Shown: one piece after another, positions 8,110-17,429 of the stretch
Layout: every line of letters begins with the position of its first letter
Position numbering within the stretch: position 1 is the first letter of the stretch
NCBI GenBank assembly: GCA_934524985.1
Contig: CAKSYT010000004.1
Span: 123,428-187,427 of the forward strand
Source of the DNA: an uncultured Faecalibacterium sp.
GTDB taxonomy: Bacteria; Bacillota; Clostridia; Oscillospirales; Ruminococcaceae
Reading direction: 5' to 3'
Length of the DNA stretch: 64,000 nucleotides
Notes under the pieces: generated by a model
Told to the model about the DNA's origin: nothing
The model's input: only the letters and a program-made list of their open reading frames with translations
Database searches by the model: none
Made by a program: the position numbers and the translations under genes

Positions 8110-9276
8110 ATGACGCTGTTTTATATTTGCGTACTAGGTGTTGCACTGTTTGGGGGGCCATTTGTCAAATTCTCTATTGCCGGGATTCAAATCTTTTATC
8201 TTGTATTGCTTTTTTTAGTGGTTGCTTATATCAAATACCTCTATTCACATTGGGGAGTAATTCAACTCACGAAAATAAATAAGGCAATAATTGGATTTGA
8301 ACTCTACGCACTAATGATGATAGCGATGTCCTTTGCAGGAACGAACAAATTATTTGCAAGTGATGACCTTTTTTTTGAAAAAGCATATATTCCACGCCAA
8401 GCATATTATGTGTTTGTCATACCAGCAATTCTCTTAATGGAAGATAGGGACAACATAGATTATTTCAAGAATTTTTTGAACAAAAAATATAATATCATCT
8501 TTTGGATCATATATATCGGAAGCATGATTTATTCTAAAAGATTTGCAATATCAGTTCCAACAGAACTGATATTAGCTGGATTGCTATTGTGGGGAAATGA
8601 TATACGAAGAACCAAAAGTGGACTTTTACAAACGCTCCTTATCTTATTCTCGCCAATCGCAGTTGGCGGAGAAATGACAAACATGTTAATTCGAATGATT
8701 TATGCGTTTTTATACTTCTATAAAAATAAGCGTAATGCGATAAAAATATTTGGTCTTGCATTTAAAACTATGATTGCTGGAATCTTTATTCTGCCTATAA
8801 TGTCAGGTCTATTCACTAATATTTTCGATGCAAATTCATGGTGGAGATTACTGTATTGGAAAGATGAACTAGCACAATTGGTTCAAAGCTACGGCCTTGG
8901 AGTGGGCTATGGAACGTCCTACGCAACAGAGAACTTTGTTGGAAATCTAGGAAGTGTTGTATCCGGGCCATTTGCTGCAACAGCTGAATACAGTACCCTT
9001 GATAAACTTTTTATAACAGGTCCTCATAACTCATATGTTAGTATCGCGTTTAGACTTGGAATTGTTGGCATTGTTCTCTTTTTGGTTATGATCTTCGATT
9101 TAATAGAAAAGATTTCCGAAAAGAGCAATGATATTTCAAGATGCGCTATATTCATGCTTTTTTCATCGATTGTTTTGATTGGCGTTAATGTCGGACTTGA
9201 AAGTCCGTACTATCTCATTATGTTCGTTTTTTCGTTTGGGTTTTGTGCAAGTGAAGTGTATAGCGAGTATGAATGA
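8110..9276 (+). CDS. wzy: O-antigen ligase/polymerase-like membrane protein (Wzy)
   Basis: A 388-residue multi-pass membrane protein with about 10-11 hydrophobic segments and a large periplasm-side loop. Near residues 315-340 it carries PHNSYVSIAFRLGIVG, the HNSY-x(n)-GxxG pattern of the Wzy/WaaL family. It should polymerise flipped lipid-linked repeat units on the outer face of the membrane. GAGGAAAT precedes ATG, directly after the stop of the GT26 gene. As usual for Wzy, most of the sequence is poorly conserved, so the call rests on topology, this motif and its place beside the flippase. A run of six G residues lies near its start (8152-8157). Confidence 0.82.
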   Translation: MTLFYICVLGVALFGGPFVKFSIAGIQIFYLVLLFLVVAYIKYLYSHWGVIQLTKINKAIIGFELYALMMIAMSFAGTNKLFASDDLFFEKAYIPRQAYYVFVIPAILLMEDRDNIDYFKNFLNKKYNIIFWIIYIGSMIYSKRFAISVPTELILAGLLLWGNDIRRTKSGLLQTLLILFSPIAVGGEMTNMLIRMIYAFLYFYKNKRNAIKIFGLAFKTMIAGIFILPIMSGLFTNIFDANSWWRLLYWKDELAQLVQSYGLGVGYGTSYATENFVGNLGSVVSGPFAATAEYSTLDKLFITGPHNSYVSIAFRLGIVGIVLFLVMIFDLIEKISEKSNDISRCAIFMLFSSIVLIGVNVGLESPYYLIMFVFSFGFCASEVYSEYE

Positions 9277-9307
9277 AACTTAAAAAGGTAATGGATTTAA
9301 TCTTATT

Positions 9308-10528
9308 ATGAAAAAAGTAGCAAATAATATTATTATGCTCTATGGTATGTCAATCGCCAAAATCGTATTTCCCCTTTTGACATTGCCGTATCTGACCCGT
9401 GTGCTTTCTGTAGAAAGCTACGGCGTGGTTTCGTATGTAAAAGCTGTAATGCAGTATATGCAGTTGGTTGTAGATTTTGGCTTTATGCTGTCCGGCACAA
9501 AGGATATTGTAAACGCGAAGAACGACCACGAAAAATTGGAAAAAGAAGTTGGTAACATTCTCCTTGCCCGCGTTTTGTTGGCTGCGGCGGCTTTTGTTGC
9601 CCTGCTGGGAATGATTGCGGTGATTCCCCTGCTGCGCGCCAACATCGGATATACGCTGTTGGCATTTGTGACAGTGTTTTTGTCGGTGTTTTTGTTTGAT
9701 TATTTCTTCCGAGGTATCGAAAAAATGCAGGTCATCACGCTGCGCTTTGTCGCTATGCGCGGCATCGCAACAGCATTGACTTTTGTTTTTGTCCACTCTG
9801 ACAAGGACATTTTGTTTGTTCCCTTACTGGATGCAGTTGGTTCGCTGGTGGCTGTTATCCTTGTGTTTGTTGAACTGAAGAAAGAAAACATTAAGATTCA
9901 CTTTTCCGGTGTAAGTACAGCGTGGAAAAAGCTAAAAAATTCGTTTGTCTATTTTGCATCCAACATGGCAACAACTGCATTTGGTGCATTGAATACGCTG
10001 CTGATTGGCGCATTCCTTCCAGCAACGGAAGTTGCATATTGGAGTGTCTGTATGCAGCTAATTGGCGCGGTGCAGACGATGTATACCCCTATTACGGATG
10101 GCATTTACCCAGAGATGATCAAGACAAAAAGCTGGAAGTTTATCAAGCGGCTTCTGATGATTTTTATGCCCATTGTATTCGCGGGCAGTGCGTTTTCAAT
10201 TGCGGTAGCTCCGTATGTACTTCAGATTGTTGGCGGTGAGCAGTATATTGCAGCGACTTCTCTGTTCCGCGCATTGGTGCCAGTACTGATTTTCAGCTTC
10301 CCGGGAATCGTGCTGGGCTGGCCGACATTGGGCGCACTGGACAAGGCCGCACAGGTGACAAAAACAACAATTCTGTCTGCCGTTGTTCAGGTGGCAAGCC
10401 TGCTACTGCTGATTGCAACGGGGCATTTTACCGTGATGTGGATCGCGATATTCCGCTGTGTAACGGAGTTTGTCCTTATGGCAAGCCGCGGATGGTATTG
10501 TTGGAAATATCGAAAAGAGTTTTGTTAA
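9308..10528 (+). CDS. wzx: Oligosaccharide flippase (Wzx, MOP superfamily)
   Basis: A 406-residue protein with about 12 hydrophobic segments and the N-terminal pattern of polysaccharide flippases (FPLLTLPYLTRVLSVESYG, then SGTKDI). It should move undecaprenyl-linked repeat units across the membrane. Length is close to the family norm of about 400-480. It lies between the polymerase and two unknown membrane proteins. Base composition is less AT-rich than the gene before it, one sign that this cluster is a mosaic. Confidence 0.9.
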   Translation: MKKVANNIIMLYGMSIAKIVFPLLTLPYLTRVLSVESYGVVSYVKAVMQYMQLVVDFGFMLSGTKDIVNAKNDHEKLEKEVGNILLARVLLAAAAFVALLGMIAVIPLLRANIGYTLLAFVTVFLSVFLFDYFFRGIEKMQVITLRFVAMRGIATALTFVFVHSDKDILFVPLLDAVGSLVAVILVFVELKKENIKIHFSGVSTAWKKLKNSFVYFASNMATTAFGALNTLLIGAFLPATEVAYWSVCMQLIGAVQTMYTPITDGIYPEMIKTKSWKFIKRLLMIFMPIVFAGSAFSIAVAPYVLQIVGGEQYIAATSLFRALVPVLIFSFPGIVLGWPTLGALDKAAQVTKTTILSAVVQVASLLLLIATGHFTVMWIAIFRCVTEFVLMASRGWYCWKYRKEFC

Positions 10529-10586
10529 CGTTCATTTAGTAAAACTAAAAAACTCAAACATATAATGCAAATCGTGGAGGCGGATT

Positions 10587-11045
10587 ATGGCAGTAGAAAC
10601 AAAAGAAATGCCAGAAAATGCAACGACCAAAAGAAAATTTGATGCTATAAGAGGTATGTATGCGCTACTGAATTGGTGTCTTTATTCAGCTCTAGGTTCA
10701 AGTATTCCATATTTGGCATTTCTGCTTTTAAGTCACGCTTTTGTGTCCGCAGAAGCAGAAGGTTTGGTTGAATTGAGCGGTTTATATTTTAGTATTATAG
10801 TCCCTGAAGTAATAGAAAGCATCAATCCAAAAGCACATTTTAGGCAAGCAAGGGTATTGCTCTTTCTTGGATTCGTCTTTTTTTCGATGTGTTATTTTTA
10901 TGTATACTATCAGTCGTTTGTTGGTCATAAAATGGTGTTTGAAGAAAAAAGCACTTTTCACGCTATAATTGTTGGCCTTGGAAATGTTTGTATTGGATTA
11001 GTTGCAATATTACGATTCTTGCAGGGGGCAATTAGCTATGATTAA
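10587..11045 (+). CDS. Membrane protein of unknown function
   Basis: A 152-residue protein with four probable membrane helices (about 22-48, 62-80, 90-112, 124-146) and a short charged N-terminus. The start ATG has GGAGGCGG 4 bases upstream, and a TATAAT box lies about 20 bases before it. The stop overlaps the start of the next gene by 8 bases, so the two are probably co-translated and may form a complex. I do not recognise a family. The position among polysaccharide genes suggests a part in export or modification, without direct evidence. Confidence 0.8.
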   Translation: MAVETKEMPENATTKRKFDAIRGMYALLNWCLYSALGSSIPYLAFLLLSHAFVSAEAEGLVELSGLYFSIIVPEVIESINPKAHFRQARVLLFLGFVFFSMCYFYVYYQSFVGHKMVFEEKSTFHAIIVGLGNVCIGLVAILRFLQGAISYD

Positions 11046-11688
11046 GCAAATTTTTGAAAATGTATCTGAGACGAATTTTCTCATTTTTACTATTCTTGCA
11101 GGATACACAACCTCTGTTTTACTCTCCATGTTCAAAACTGTTTATAAAAAGCTGAATTTTTATGAAACAGAAAAAAAGAGGGGGCATCTAATACGGCGAC
11201 CATTTCCACGGTCTCTATTTCAGAGTATTAAGTGGGGCAAATGGTACCGCTCTTCAGAAGGATCAAATCCGCACTTGACCCAGATAAATGTTAAAATTGT
11301 ACAAAAAAGTGAAAATTCCACTGAGCGATGCTTATACGACGGTATTTTAATAGGCAAAATCCAAGAGGGTAAAATAACAGAAATCCCAATCGTTGTGAAA
11401 AGGAAAGAAGATCTATTATACAATTCAAATGGGTCTGAAAATCAACAAGCAGATTTACTAATTGAAGAAATGCTTAAAACAGGAAAGCTTTTGTCAGTAG
11501 TAAATACCGAAGCAAAGCGCACTATCAAGAGAAAAAAGCGTAGGATGAAAATATGTGGAACCATATATGAAGCATCAAATGTAAGTATACAGAAAGAACC
11601 AGACAACGAAATCGTTACCGTCACCTTAAAAAAGGAATTTGATAATAAGACTGTAAAAGGAAAAATCACAAAAACAAGTTATTCATAA
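11038..11688 (+). CDS. Single-pass membrane protein with soluble basic C-terminal domain, unknown function
   Basis: A protein of 216 residues from ATG 11038, which has a GGGGG ribosome site; an upstream in-frame ATG at 11002 has none. One membrane helix near residues 12-33 (FLIFTILAGYTTSVLLSMF) is followed by a Lys/Arg-rich, probably beta-rich domain. Near 155-168 is a strongly basic stretch (KRTIKRKKRRMK). It overlaps the preceding four-helix membrane gene. No family is recognised. The two-gene unit (small polytopic protein plus anchored basic domain) is not part of the standard Wzx/Wzy set. Confidence 0.8.
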   Translation: MIKQIFENVSETNFLIFTILAGYTTSVLLSMFKTVYKKLNFYETEKKRGHLIRRPFPRSLFQSIKWGKWYRSSEGSNPHLTQINVKIVQKSENSTERCLYDGILIGKIQEGKITEIPIVVKRKEDLLYNSNGSENQQADLLIEEMLKTGKLLSVVNTEAKRTIKRKKRRMKICGTIYEASNVSIQKEPDNEIVTVTLKKEFDNKTVKGKITKTSYS

Positions 11689-11733
11689 GAATAAGCAGCT
11701 AATCTCCCGATTAAAATGAAAGTGGTGAAAAGA

Positions 11734-12417
11734 ATGGTATATGCTTTGATTCTTGCGGGCGGCGTTGGTTCCCGTGCAGGCGAGAAAATCCCAAAGCAAT
11801 TTGTTGAGGTAGATGGAAAGCCTGTTATCATTTATACGCTTGAAAAATTTTCGAAATGTAAAATGATAGATCAAATTTATGTTGTGTGCTTGAAATCATG
11901 GAAGAAATCGCTGGAAAATTACATAAACCAATTTAGAATTGAAAAAGTTGCAGAAATCGTAGACGGCGGCGAAAATGGTTTACTTTCCGTTAAGAACGGA
12001 TTGGATGCAATGAATGCCAGCGGAGAAAATTCTTTGGTTATGATTCATGATGGCGTTAGACCCTTTGTAGATGTAAAAAGCATTGAAGAAAATATAAAAA
12101 TTGCTGCAAAATACGGTGTCGCTGTTACAACCGTGGACTTAGTGGAAACGTTGGTCTATTGTGAGGACGATGTATATTCTGACAAAATAATTTCAAGAGA
12201 TCATTTGAAAAGGGTAATGACACCGCAAACATTCCGTTATGGTGACTTAAAGAAACTATACCAGACAGATTTGTTGAATGCACAGGAGACACCTTCTACA
12301 TTTGCCCTTTATATGAAATCAGGAAAGGCCATATATTGCTCAAAAGGAAGTGAAAAAAATATAAAATTGACGTATCCAGAAGATATTTTGTATTTCAAAA
12401 AAATGTTTAAGGAATGA
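11734..12417 (+). CDS. IspD/TarI-family cytidylyltransferase
   Basis: A 227-residue nucleotidyltransferase with the family N-terminus ALILAGGVGSRAG and KQF, then a DGGEN-type segment, HDGVRPF and TPQTF. Such enzymes make a CDP-alcohol from CTP: IspD uses methylerythritol phosphate, and TarI/Bcs1 use ribitol-5-phosphate. Position beside LicD in a polysaccharide cluster favours a TarI-like enzyme making an activated polyol or choline-like donor. No TarJ-like reductase follows, so the substrate is open. I place the start at ATG 11734, the family-typical N-terminus; ATG 11716 would add six residues. Confidence 0.85.
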   Translation: MVYALILAGGVGSRAGEKIPKQFVEVDGKPVIIYTLEKFSKCKMIDQIYVVCLKSWKKSLENYINQFRIEKVAEIVDGGENGLLSVKNGLDAMNASGENSLVMIHDGVRPFVDVKSIEENIKIAAKYGVAVTTVDLVETLVYCEDDVYSDKIISRDHLKRVMTPQTFRYGDLKKLYQTDLLNAQETPSTFALYMKSGKAIYCSKGSEKNIKLTYPEDILYFKKMFKE

Positions 12418-12421
12418 TTAT

Positions 12422-13234
12422 ATGAAAAAAGAGTTATCGCTTGAAGAAAAAAAGAAAATATTGGTATCTATTTTATCGGAAGTACACAACTTTTGTGACG
12501 AAAATAATTTGAAATATTTTTTAACAGGCGGTACTTTGATTGGTGCTGTACGTCACAAGGGGTTTATTCCGTGGGATGATGATATTGATATTTATATGCC
12601 ACGTAACGACTATGAAAAATTTTTGTGTAAGTTTAACAAAGAGAGCGAACGATATCAGGTGATTTCTCTCAAAACAGATGGATATTATCTTCCGTTTGGA
12701 AAAGTGATTGACACAAAAACGGTTTTAATAGAAAATGTTGACTCTGATTATAAAATGGGAATATATCTTGATATATTCCCGCTAGATAATTTATCAAGTA
12801 ATTATAACGCAGCACTTTCTTTGTATAAGGCAGTCTCATTTTACAGGAAACTTCTTGCGATAAAAAATGCGGCATCGGATTCAAAAAGAAAGCCTTATAT
12901 GAATTTTATTCTTAAAGTTGGAAAAGTTGTTATAATGCCAGTTTCCAGAAAGTGGATTTTGTACCAAATTGATATGTTATCTCAAAAATATAGAGAAGAT
13001 ACATCATCACAATATATCGGAGCAATTTGTGCTGCTTTTTACGGTGAAAAAGAAATTTTAAGAAGCGAGTGGTTTACAGAGAGATGCTTGTTAGAATTTG
13101 AAGGCAGAAAATTCTGGGCACCTAAGGGTTATGATGCCTTTTTAACACAGCTGTATGGAGACTATATGCAGTTGCCCCCGGAAGAAAAAAGAGTGACACA
13201 TCACGATAACAAGGCATGGTTAGTTGAAGACTGA
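12422..13234 (+). CDS. licD: LicD-family phosphotransferase
   Basis: A 270-residue LicD protein. The diagnostic segment LTGGTLIGAVRHKGF runs into the metal-binding WDDDIDI, and PFGKVID and LDIFPLD follow. LicD proteins transfer phosphocholine or another phospho-alcohol from a CDP donor to a sugar of a surface glycan. The gene starts 4 bases after the cytidylyltransferase, which could supply the CDP donor. The pair suggests that the polysaccharide carries a phosphate-linked substituent. It is strongly AT-rich; the next gene is GC-rich with very biased codons. Confidence 0.9.
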   Translation: MKKELSLEEKKKILVSILSEVHNFCDENNLKYFLTGGTLIGAVRHKGFIPWDDDIDIYMPRNDYEKFLCKFNKESERYQVISLKTDGYYLPFGKVIDTKTVLIENVDSDYKMGIYLDIFPLDNLSSNYNAALSLYKAVSFYRKLLAIKNAASDSKRKPYMNFILKVGKVVIMPVSRKWILYQIDMLSQKYREDTSSQYIGAICAAFYGEKEILRSEWFTERCLLEFEGRKFWAPKGYDAFLTQLYGDYMQLPPEEKRVTHHDNKAWLVED

Positions 13235-13250
13235 TAGAGGAGAATATAAA

Positions 13251-14297
13251 ATGTCTGCATTTGATAACGCAACCCTTATGATCACTGGTGGTACTGGTTC
13301 TTTTGGTTCTACCGTTCTGAAGCACTTCCTGGATTCCGATTTGAAGGAAATTCGCATCTTCTCCCGTGACGAGAAGAAGCAGGACGATATGCGCCATGAG
13401 CTTCAGGCCAAGCACCCCGACACCGCCAAGAAGGTCAAGTTCTACATCGGTGACGTCCGCAATCCCCAGTCTGTCCGTGATGCTATGCCCGGTGTTGATT
13501 ACATCTTCCACGCTGCTGCTCTGAAGCAGGTTCCCTCCTGCGAGTTCTTCCCGATGCAGGCCGTTCAGACAAATGTTCTTGGCACCGACAATGTTCTGCA
13601 CGCTGCCATTGATGCTGGCGTCAAGCGTGTGGTTTGCCTGTCCACCGATAAGGCGGCCTACCCCATCAACGCTATGGGCATCTCCAAGGCCATGATGGAG
13701 CACGTCATCTACGCCAATGCCCGTGTGGCTGCGGAGCGTGGTGGCACGACCATCTGCTGCACTCGTTACGGCAACGTCATGTGCAGCCGTGGCTCTGTCA
13801 TCCCTCTGTTCATTGACCAGATCAAGGCTGGCAACCCCATCACCATCACCGACCCCAACATGACTCGCTTCCTGATGAATTTGGACGAGGCTGTGGATCT
13901 GGTTATGTTCGCTTTCCAGCACGCCAATCCCGGTGACCTGTTCATCCAAAAGGCTGATGCCTCTACCATCGGCGATCTGGCAAAGGCTGTCCAGCAGCTG
14001 TTCGGCGATACCGGCACGAATATCATTGGCACTCGTCACGGCGAGAAGCTGTTCGAGACCCTGATGACCCGTGAGGAACGCCTGCGCAGCCAGGATATGG
14101 GTCATTATTTCCGTGTTGCCGCTGACAACCGCGACCTGAACTACGACAAGTTCGTGGTCAAGGGCGAGGTACATACCATGGCAGACGAGTCCTACACCAG
14201 CCACAACACCGAGCGTCTGGACGTAGAGGGCACTGTCAAGAAGATCCTGACCACCGAGTATGTTCAGAACGCACTGAAGGGCATCCCGAATGTCTAA
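13251..14297 (+). CDS. capE: UDP-GlcNAc 4,6-dehydratase/5-epimerase, CapE-like
   Basis: A 348-residue extended SDR enzyme of the CapE/FlaA1-short type. The Rossmann motif TGGTGSFGS is at the N-terminus, and the Tyr of the usual catalytic YxxxK is replaced by Met in MGISKAMME. It should convert UDP-GlcNAc to a 4-keto-6-deoxy sugar, the first step to UDP-N-acetyl-L-fucosamine. The CapF-like and CapG-like genes downstream complete that pathway. The start ATG 13251 has GAGGAGAA upstream; the open frame extends 27 bases further without a ribosome site. Codon use is strongly biased, unlike the AT-rich licD before it, so the UDP-FucNAc cassette has another history than the central cluster. Confidence 0.92.
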   Translation: MSAFDNATLMITGGTGSFGSTVLKHFLDSDLKEIRIFSRDEKKQDDMRHELQAKHPDTAKKVKFYIGDVRNPQSVRDAMPGVDYIFHAAALKQVPSCEFFPMQAVQTNVLGTDNVLHAAIDAGVKRVVCLSTDKAAYPINAMGISKAMMEHVIYANARVAAERGGTTICCTRYGNVMCSRGSVIPLFIDQIKAGNPITITDPNMTRFLMNLDEAVDLVMFAFQHANPGDLFIQKADASTIGDLAKAVQQLFGDTGTNIIGTRHGEKLFETLMTREERLRSQDMGHYFRVAADNRDLNYDKFVVKGEVHTMADESYTSHNTERLDVEGTVKKILTTEYVQNALKGIPNV

Positions 14298-14856
14298 GGA
14301 AAAACTGCTGCTGGTTGGTGCCGGTGGCTTCGGGCGCATGGTAGCGGAGCAGGCAATGCTCCAATACGACTGTGCCTTTGTGGATGATGGACAAGCCGTG
14401 GGAACCGATATCTGTAGCATTCCGGTAGTTGGTGGTCTTGCTGATCTGCCGGAGCTACGGAAGGGCTACGACTTGTTAGTGGTAGGCATCGGCAACAACC
14501 AGTTCCGAGCACAGATGTACGAGAAAGCAACAGTACTTGGTTATGAGTTCCCCAACATCGTTGCGCTCAGTGCCTACATCAGTCCATACGCCAAGTTGGG
14601 ATGCGGCTGTGTGGTGCTGCAAAACGCTTGCGTCCAGAACGGTGCGTCCATCGGCAATGGTGTTCTGCTGAATGCCGGAACGGAAGTCCACTGTGATGCA
14701 GCGGTAGGGGACTACGCTTTGATTTACACCAACAGTGTTGTTCGCACCGGCGCAACGGTGGGGAACTTTGCCCGCATCGGCAGCAACTGCACCATCTGCA
14801 ATAATGCAGCTGTGCCGGATGGCGCAGACACTCCGGACTGCACCGCAGTACATTAA
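14290..14856 (+). CDS. PglD/NeuD-like sugar acyltransferase
   Basis: A 188-residue protein. The N-terminal Rossmann-like domain (LLLVGAGGFGRMVAE) is followed by a left-handed beta-helix of hexapeptide repeats from about residue 95 (ISPYAKLGCGCVVLQNA, then GASIGNGVLLN). A His in VHCDAAVGDYA corresponds to the acetyltransferase catalytic base. It probably O- or N-acetylates a nucleotide sugar using acetyl-CoA. Its start overlaps the end of capE by 8 bases. S. aureus capE-capF-capG has no such gene between them, so it may add an acetyl group to a sugar of this repeat unit. Confidence 0.85.
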   Translation: MSKEKLLLVGAGGFGRMVAEQAMLQYDCAFVDDGQAVGTDICSIPVVGGLADLPELRKGYDLLVVGIGNNQFRAQMYEKATVLGYEFPNIVALSAYISPYAKLGCGCVVLQNACVQNGASIGNGVLLNAGTEVHCDAAVGDYALIYTNSVVRTGATVGNFARIGSNCTICNNAAVPDGADTPDCTAVH

Positions 14857-14867
14857 GAGGTGAGAGA

Positions 14868-16064
14868 ATGAACATTCTAGTCACAGGTGCCAAGGGCATG
14901 GTGGGAACCGCCCTGTGTAACAACCTGAAAAACATCCGAGATGGAAAAAATAAGACCCGCCCGGCATTGAATATTGAAGAAATCTTCGAGTATGATCTGG
15001 ATTCTACCCCGGCGGAGCTGGACGAGTACTGCCGCAAGGCAGACTTCGTGTTCAATCTGGCAGGCGTGAATCGTCCGGAAAATCCGGAGGATTTCATGAA
15101 GGGTAACTTCGGCTTTGCATCCGACCTGCTGAACTGCCTGAAGAAACACAACAACAAGGCAACCATCATGCTGTCCTCCTCCATTCAGGCTACGCTGGCA
15201 GGCCGTTTTGGTAACAGCGAGTATGGCCGCAGCAAGAAGGCTGGCGAGGAGCTGTTCTTCCAGTATGCTGAAGAAACTGGGGCTAAGGTTGCGGTCTACC
15301 GCTTTGTCAACCTGATGGGGCATAGCCGCCCTAAGTACAACAGCGCCGTCAGCACCTTCTGCTGGGCGGTTGCCAACGATGAGCCCTTCACCGTCAACGA
15401 CCGCAGCACTGAGCTGGAACTGCTGTACATCGATGACCTGGTAGAAGGGATGTTCGACCTGCTGGAAGGCAAGGAACAGCATTGCGAGTTTGACGGTGTG
15501 GAGACTGTTCTGAAAGCAGACGGTCGCTACTGCTGCGTCCCCGTGACCCACAAGGTGACGCTGGGCGAGATCGTGGATCTACTGCAAGAGTTCAAGGCGC
15601 AGCCCACTACGCTTATGATGCCGAAAATGCCGGACGGCTCTTTTGCCAAGAAGCTCTACTCCCTGTACCTGACCTATCTGCCGACGGAAAAGTTCAAGTA
15701 TGCCCTCAAGATGAACGTGGACAACCGTGGTTCTTTTACCGAACTGGTACACACCGCTGACTGTGGGCAGGTGTCTATCAATATCAGCCGTCCCGGAATC
15801 ACCAAGGGTCAGCACTGGCACAACTCCAAGTGGGAGCTGTTCATTGTGGTGGCAGGTCACGGACTGATTCAGGAGCGAAACATCAACACTGGGGAAACGG
15901 TGGAGTTTGAGGTTTCCGGGGACAAGATTGAGGCTGTCCACATGATTCCCGGCTGGACCCACAACATCATCAACCTGTCGGAAACGGAAAATCTTGTAAC
16001 GGTGATGACCTGCAACGAGATCTTCAACCCCAACTACCCGGACACCTTCTTCGAGCCGGTGTAA
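14868..16064 (+). CDS. capF: UDP-2-acetamido-2,6-dideoxy-hexulose reductase/epimerase, CapF-like (SDR plus cupin)
   Basis: A 398-residue bifunctional enzyme. The N-terminal part (about 1-270) is an SDR domain with TGAKGMVG at the nucleotide site and YGRSKKAGEE as the YxxxK motif. The C-terminal part (about 285-398) is a cupin with the metal-binding pattern GQHWHNSKWE and later VHMIPGWTHNI. In the CapF family the cupin epimerises C3 and the SDR domain reduces C4, giving UDP-N-acetyl-L-talosamine. It follows capE-like and precedes capG-like enzymes, which fits UDP-L-FucNAc synthesis. AAGAGGTGAG precedes ATG. Confidence 0.92.
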   Translation: MNILVTGAKGMVGTALCNNLKNIRDGKNKTRPALNIEEIFEYDLDSTPAELDEYCRKADFVFNLAGVNRPENPEDFMKGNFGFASDLLNCLKKHNNKATIMLSSSIQATLAGRFGNSEYGRSKKAGEELFFQYAEETGAKVAVYRFVNLMGHSRPKYNSAVSTFCWAVANDEPFTVNDRSTELELLYIDDLVEGMFDLLEGKEQHCEFDGVETVLKADGRYCCVPVTHKVTLGEIVDLLQEFKAQPTTLMMPKMPDGSFAKKLYSLYLTYLPTEKFKYALKMNVDNRGSFTELVHTADCGQVSINISRPGITKGQHWHNSKWELFIVVAGHGLIQERNINTGETVEFEVSGDKIEAVHMIPGWTHNIINLSETENLVTVMTCNEIFNPNYPDTFFEPV

Positions 16065-16096
16065 GAGAAGATACTGGTTGACGTTAGGAGAATTTT

Positions 16097-17284
16097 ATGG
16101 AACACAATTTTAAATGGAAAAATGACGGGCGCACCAAGGTCATGATTGGCTGCGGTACCCGCCCGGAAATCATCCGGCTGGCTGCGGTTATCAAGCGCTG
16201 CCGGGAATATTTTGACTGCTGCGTGGTCTATTACAATCAGAACTGGGACAGAAACCTTTCCACCGTTTTCTGGGAGGATTTTGAACTGAAGAACACTTTC
16301 GGGGAGTATGGTCCCGACATTCTGGTGCCCGTGGTGGGCGAGAATCTGGGTGTGACCTGCGGTAACATTCTGGGTCGCAGCTATGAGCTTCTGTCTGAGT
16401 TGCAGCCGGAGGGCTATCTGGTGCTGGGGGATACCAACTCCTGCCTGTCCGCCATCTCTGCGAAGCGGCTGCACATTCCGCTGTTTCACATGGAGGCAGG
16501 CAACCGCTGCAAGGACGAGTGCCTGCCAGAGGAGACCAACCGTCGCATCGTGGACGTAATCTCCGACGTGAATATGTGCTACTCCGAGTTTGCCCGGAAG
16601 TATCTGGCGGATACCGGTCTGCCCAAGGAGCGTACCTACCAAACCGGCTCTCCCATGGCAGAGGTACTGCACATGAATCTGGACAAGATCCAGAAAAGCG
16701 ATGTGTTGGAGCGTCTGGGACTGGAAAAGGACAAGTACATTCTGCTGTCCGCCCACCGAGAGGAGAACATCGACTCTGAAAAGAACTTCCTGAGCCTGTT
16801 CACCGCCATCAATGCACTGGCAGAAAAGTACGATATGCCCATTCTGTACTCCTGTCATCCCCGCAGCAAACACCGTCTGGAAAAGAGTGGCTTCAAACTC
16901 GACCCTCGTGTCCGAGTCAATGAGCCGCTGGGCTTCAACGACTACAACAAGCTGCAAATGAACGCTCTGGCAATCGTTTCTGATTCCGGTACTCTGCCCG
17001 AAGAGAGTAGCTTTTACCTGTCCATCGGTCATCCCATCGCTGCCGTTTGCATCCGCACCAGTACGGAACGCCCCGAGGCTTTGGAAGCAGGCGACTTCAT
17101 TCTGGCTGGCATCACCACCCGAGAACTTCTCAACGCCACCGATATGGCTATCGAGATGAAGCAGAAGGGTGTTCTGGGCAAGCCCTGCCCCGACTATGTG
17201 GACGAGACGGTGTCCATGAAGGTGGTTCGCATCATTCAGGGCTATGTAAATGTAGTCAATAAGATGGTGTGGAGGAAGTACTGA
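16097..17284 (+). CDS. capG: UDP-N-acetylglucosamine 2-epimerase family protein, CapG-like
   Basis: A 395-residue non-hydrolysing 2-epimerase of GT-B fold. Family signatures are GTRPEII near residue 20, LVLGDTNSCLSA, HMEAGNRCKDECLPEE, TGSPMAE, SAHREENID and SDSGTLPEES. Following capE- and capF-like genes, it should carry out the last epimerisation, giving UDP-N-acetyl-L-fucosamine. Length fits the family (about 370-400). TTAGGAGA precedes ATG. On its own it could also be a WecB-type enzyme making UDP-ManNAc for the GT26 transferase; the neighbours favour CapG. Confidence 0.92.
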   Translation: MEHNFKWKNDGRTKVMIGCGTRPEIIRLAAVIKRCREYFDCCVVYYNQNWDRNLSTVFWEDFELKNTFGEYGPDILVPVVGENLGVTCGNILGRSYELLSELQPEGYLVLGDTNSCLSAISAKRLHIPLFHMEAGNRCKDECLPEETNRRIVDVISDVNMCYSEFARKYLADTGLPKERTYQTGSPMAEVLHMNLDKIQKSDVLERLGLEKDKYILLSAHREENIDSEKNFLSLFTAINALAEKYDMPILYSCHPRSKHRLEKSGFKLDPRVRVNEPLGFNDYNKLQMNALAIVSDSGTLPEESSFYLSIGHPIAAVCIRTSTERPEALEAGDFILAGITTRELLNATDMAIEMKQKGVLGKPCPDYVDETVSMKVVRIIQGYVNVVNKMVWRKY

Positions 17285-17429
17285 TTCTCCACAGCAGCCA
17301 TGTACTGAGTCACATGGCTGTGCTGCTCAAGTATGCTACCTCTCCGTGGTGGGCGGCAGGCAACGGGATTCTCTCCCGGCTAAAGCATATATTCGTTAAA
17401 TCTCTCTTTGAATGAGGAAATAAGTTAAT

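Noticed and set aside
8152..8157. G6 run at the start of wzy as a phase switch
   Set aside because: Six residues are too short for frequent slippage; it is kept only as a remark in the gene entry.
13122..14420. A 432-codon minus-strand frame opposite capE
   Set aside because: Shadow of the strongly codon-biased capE gene.
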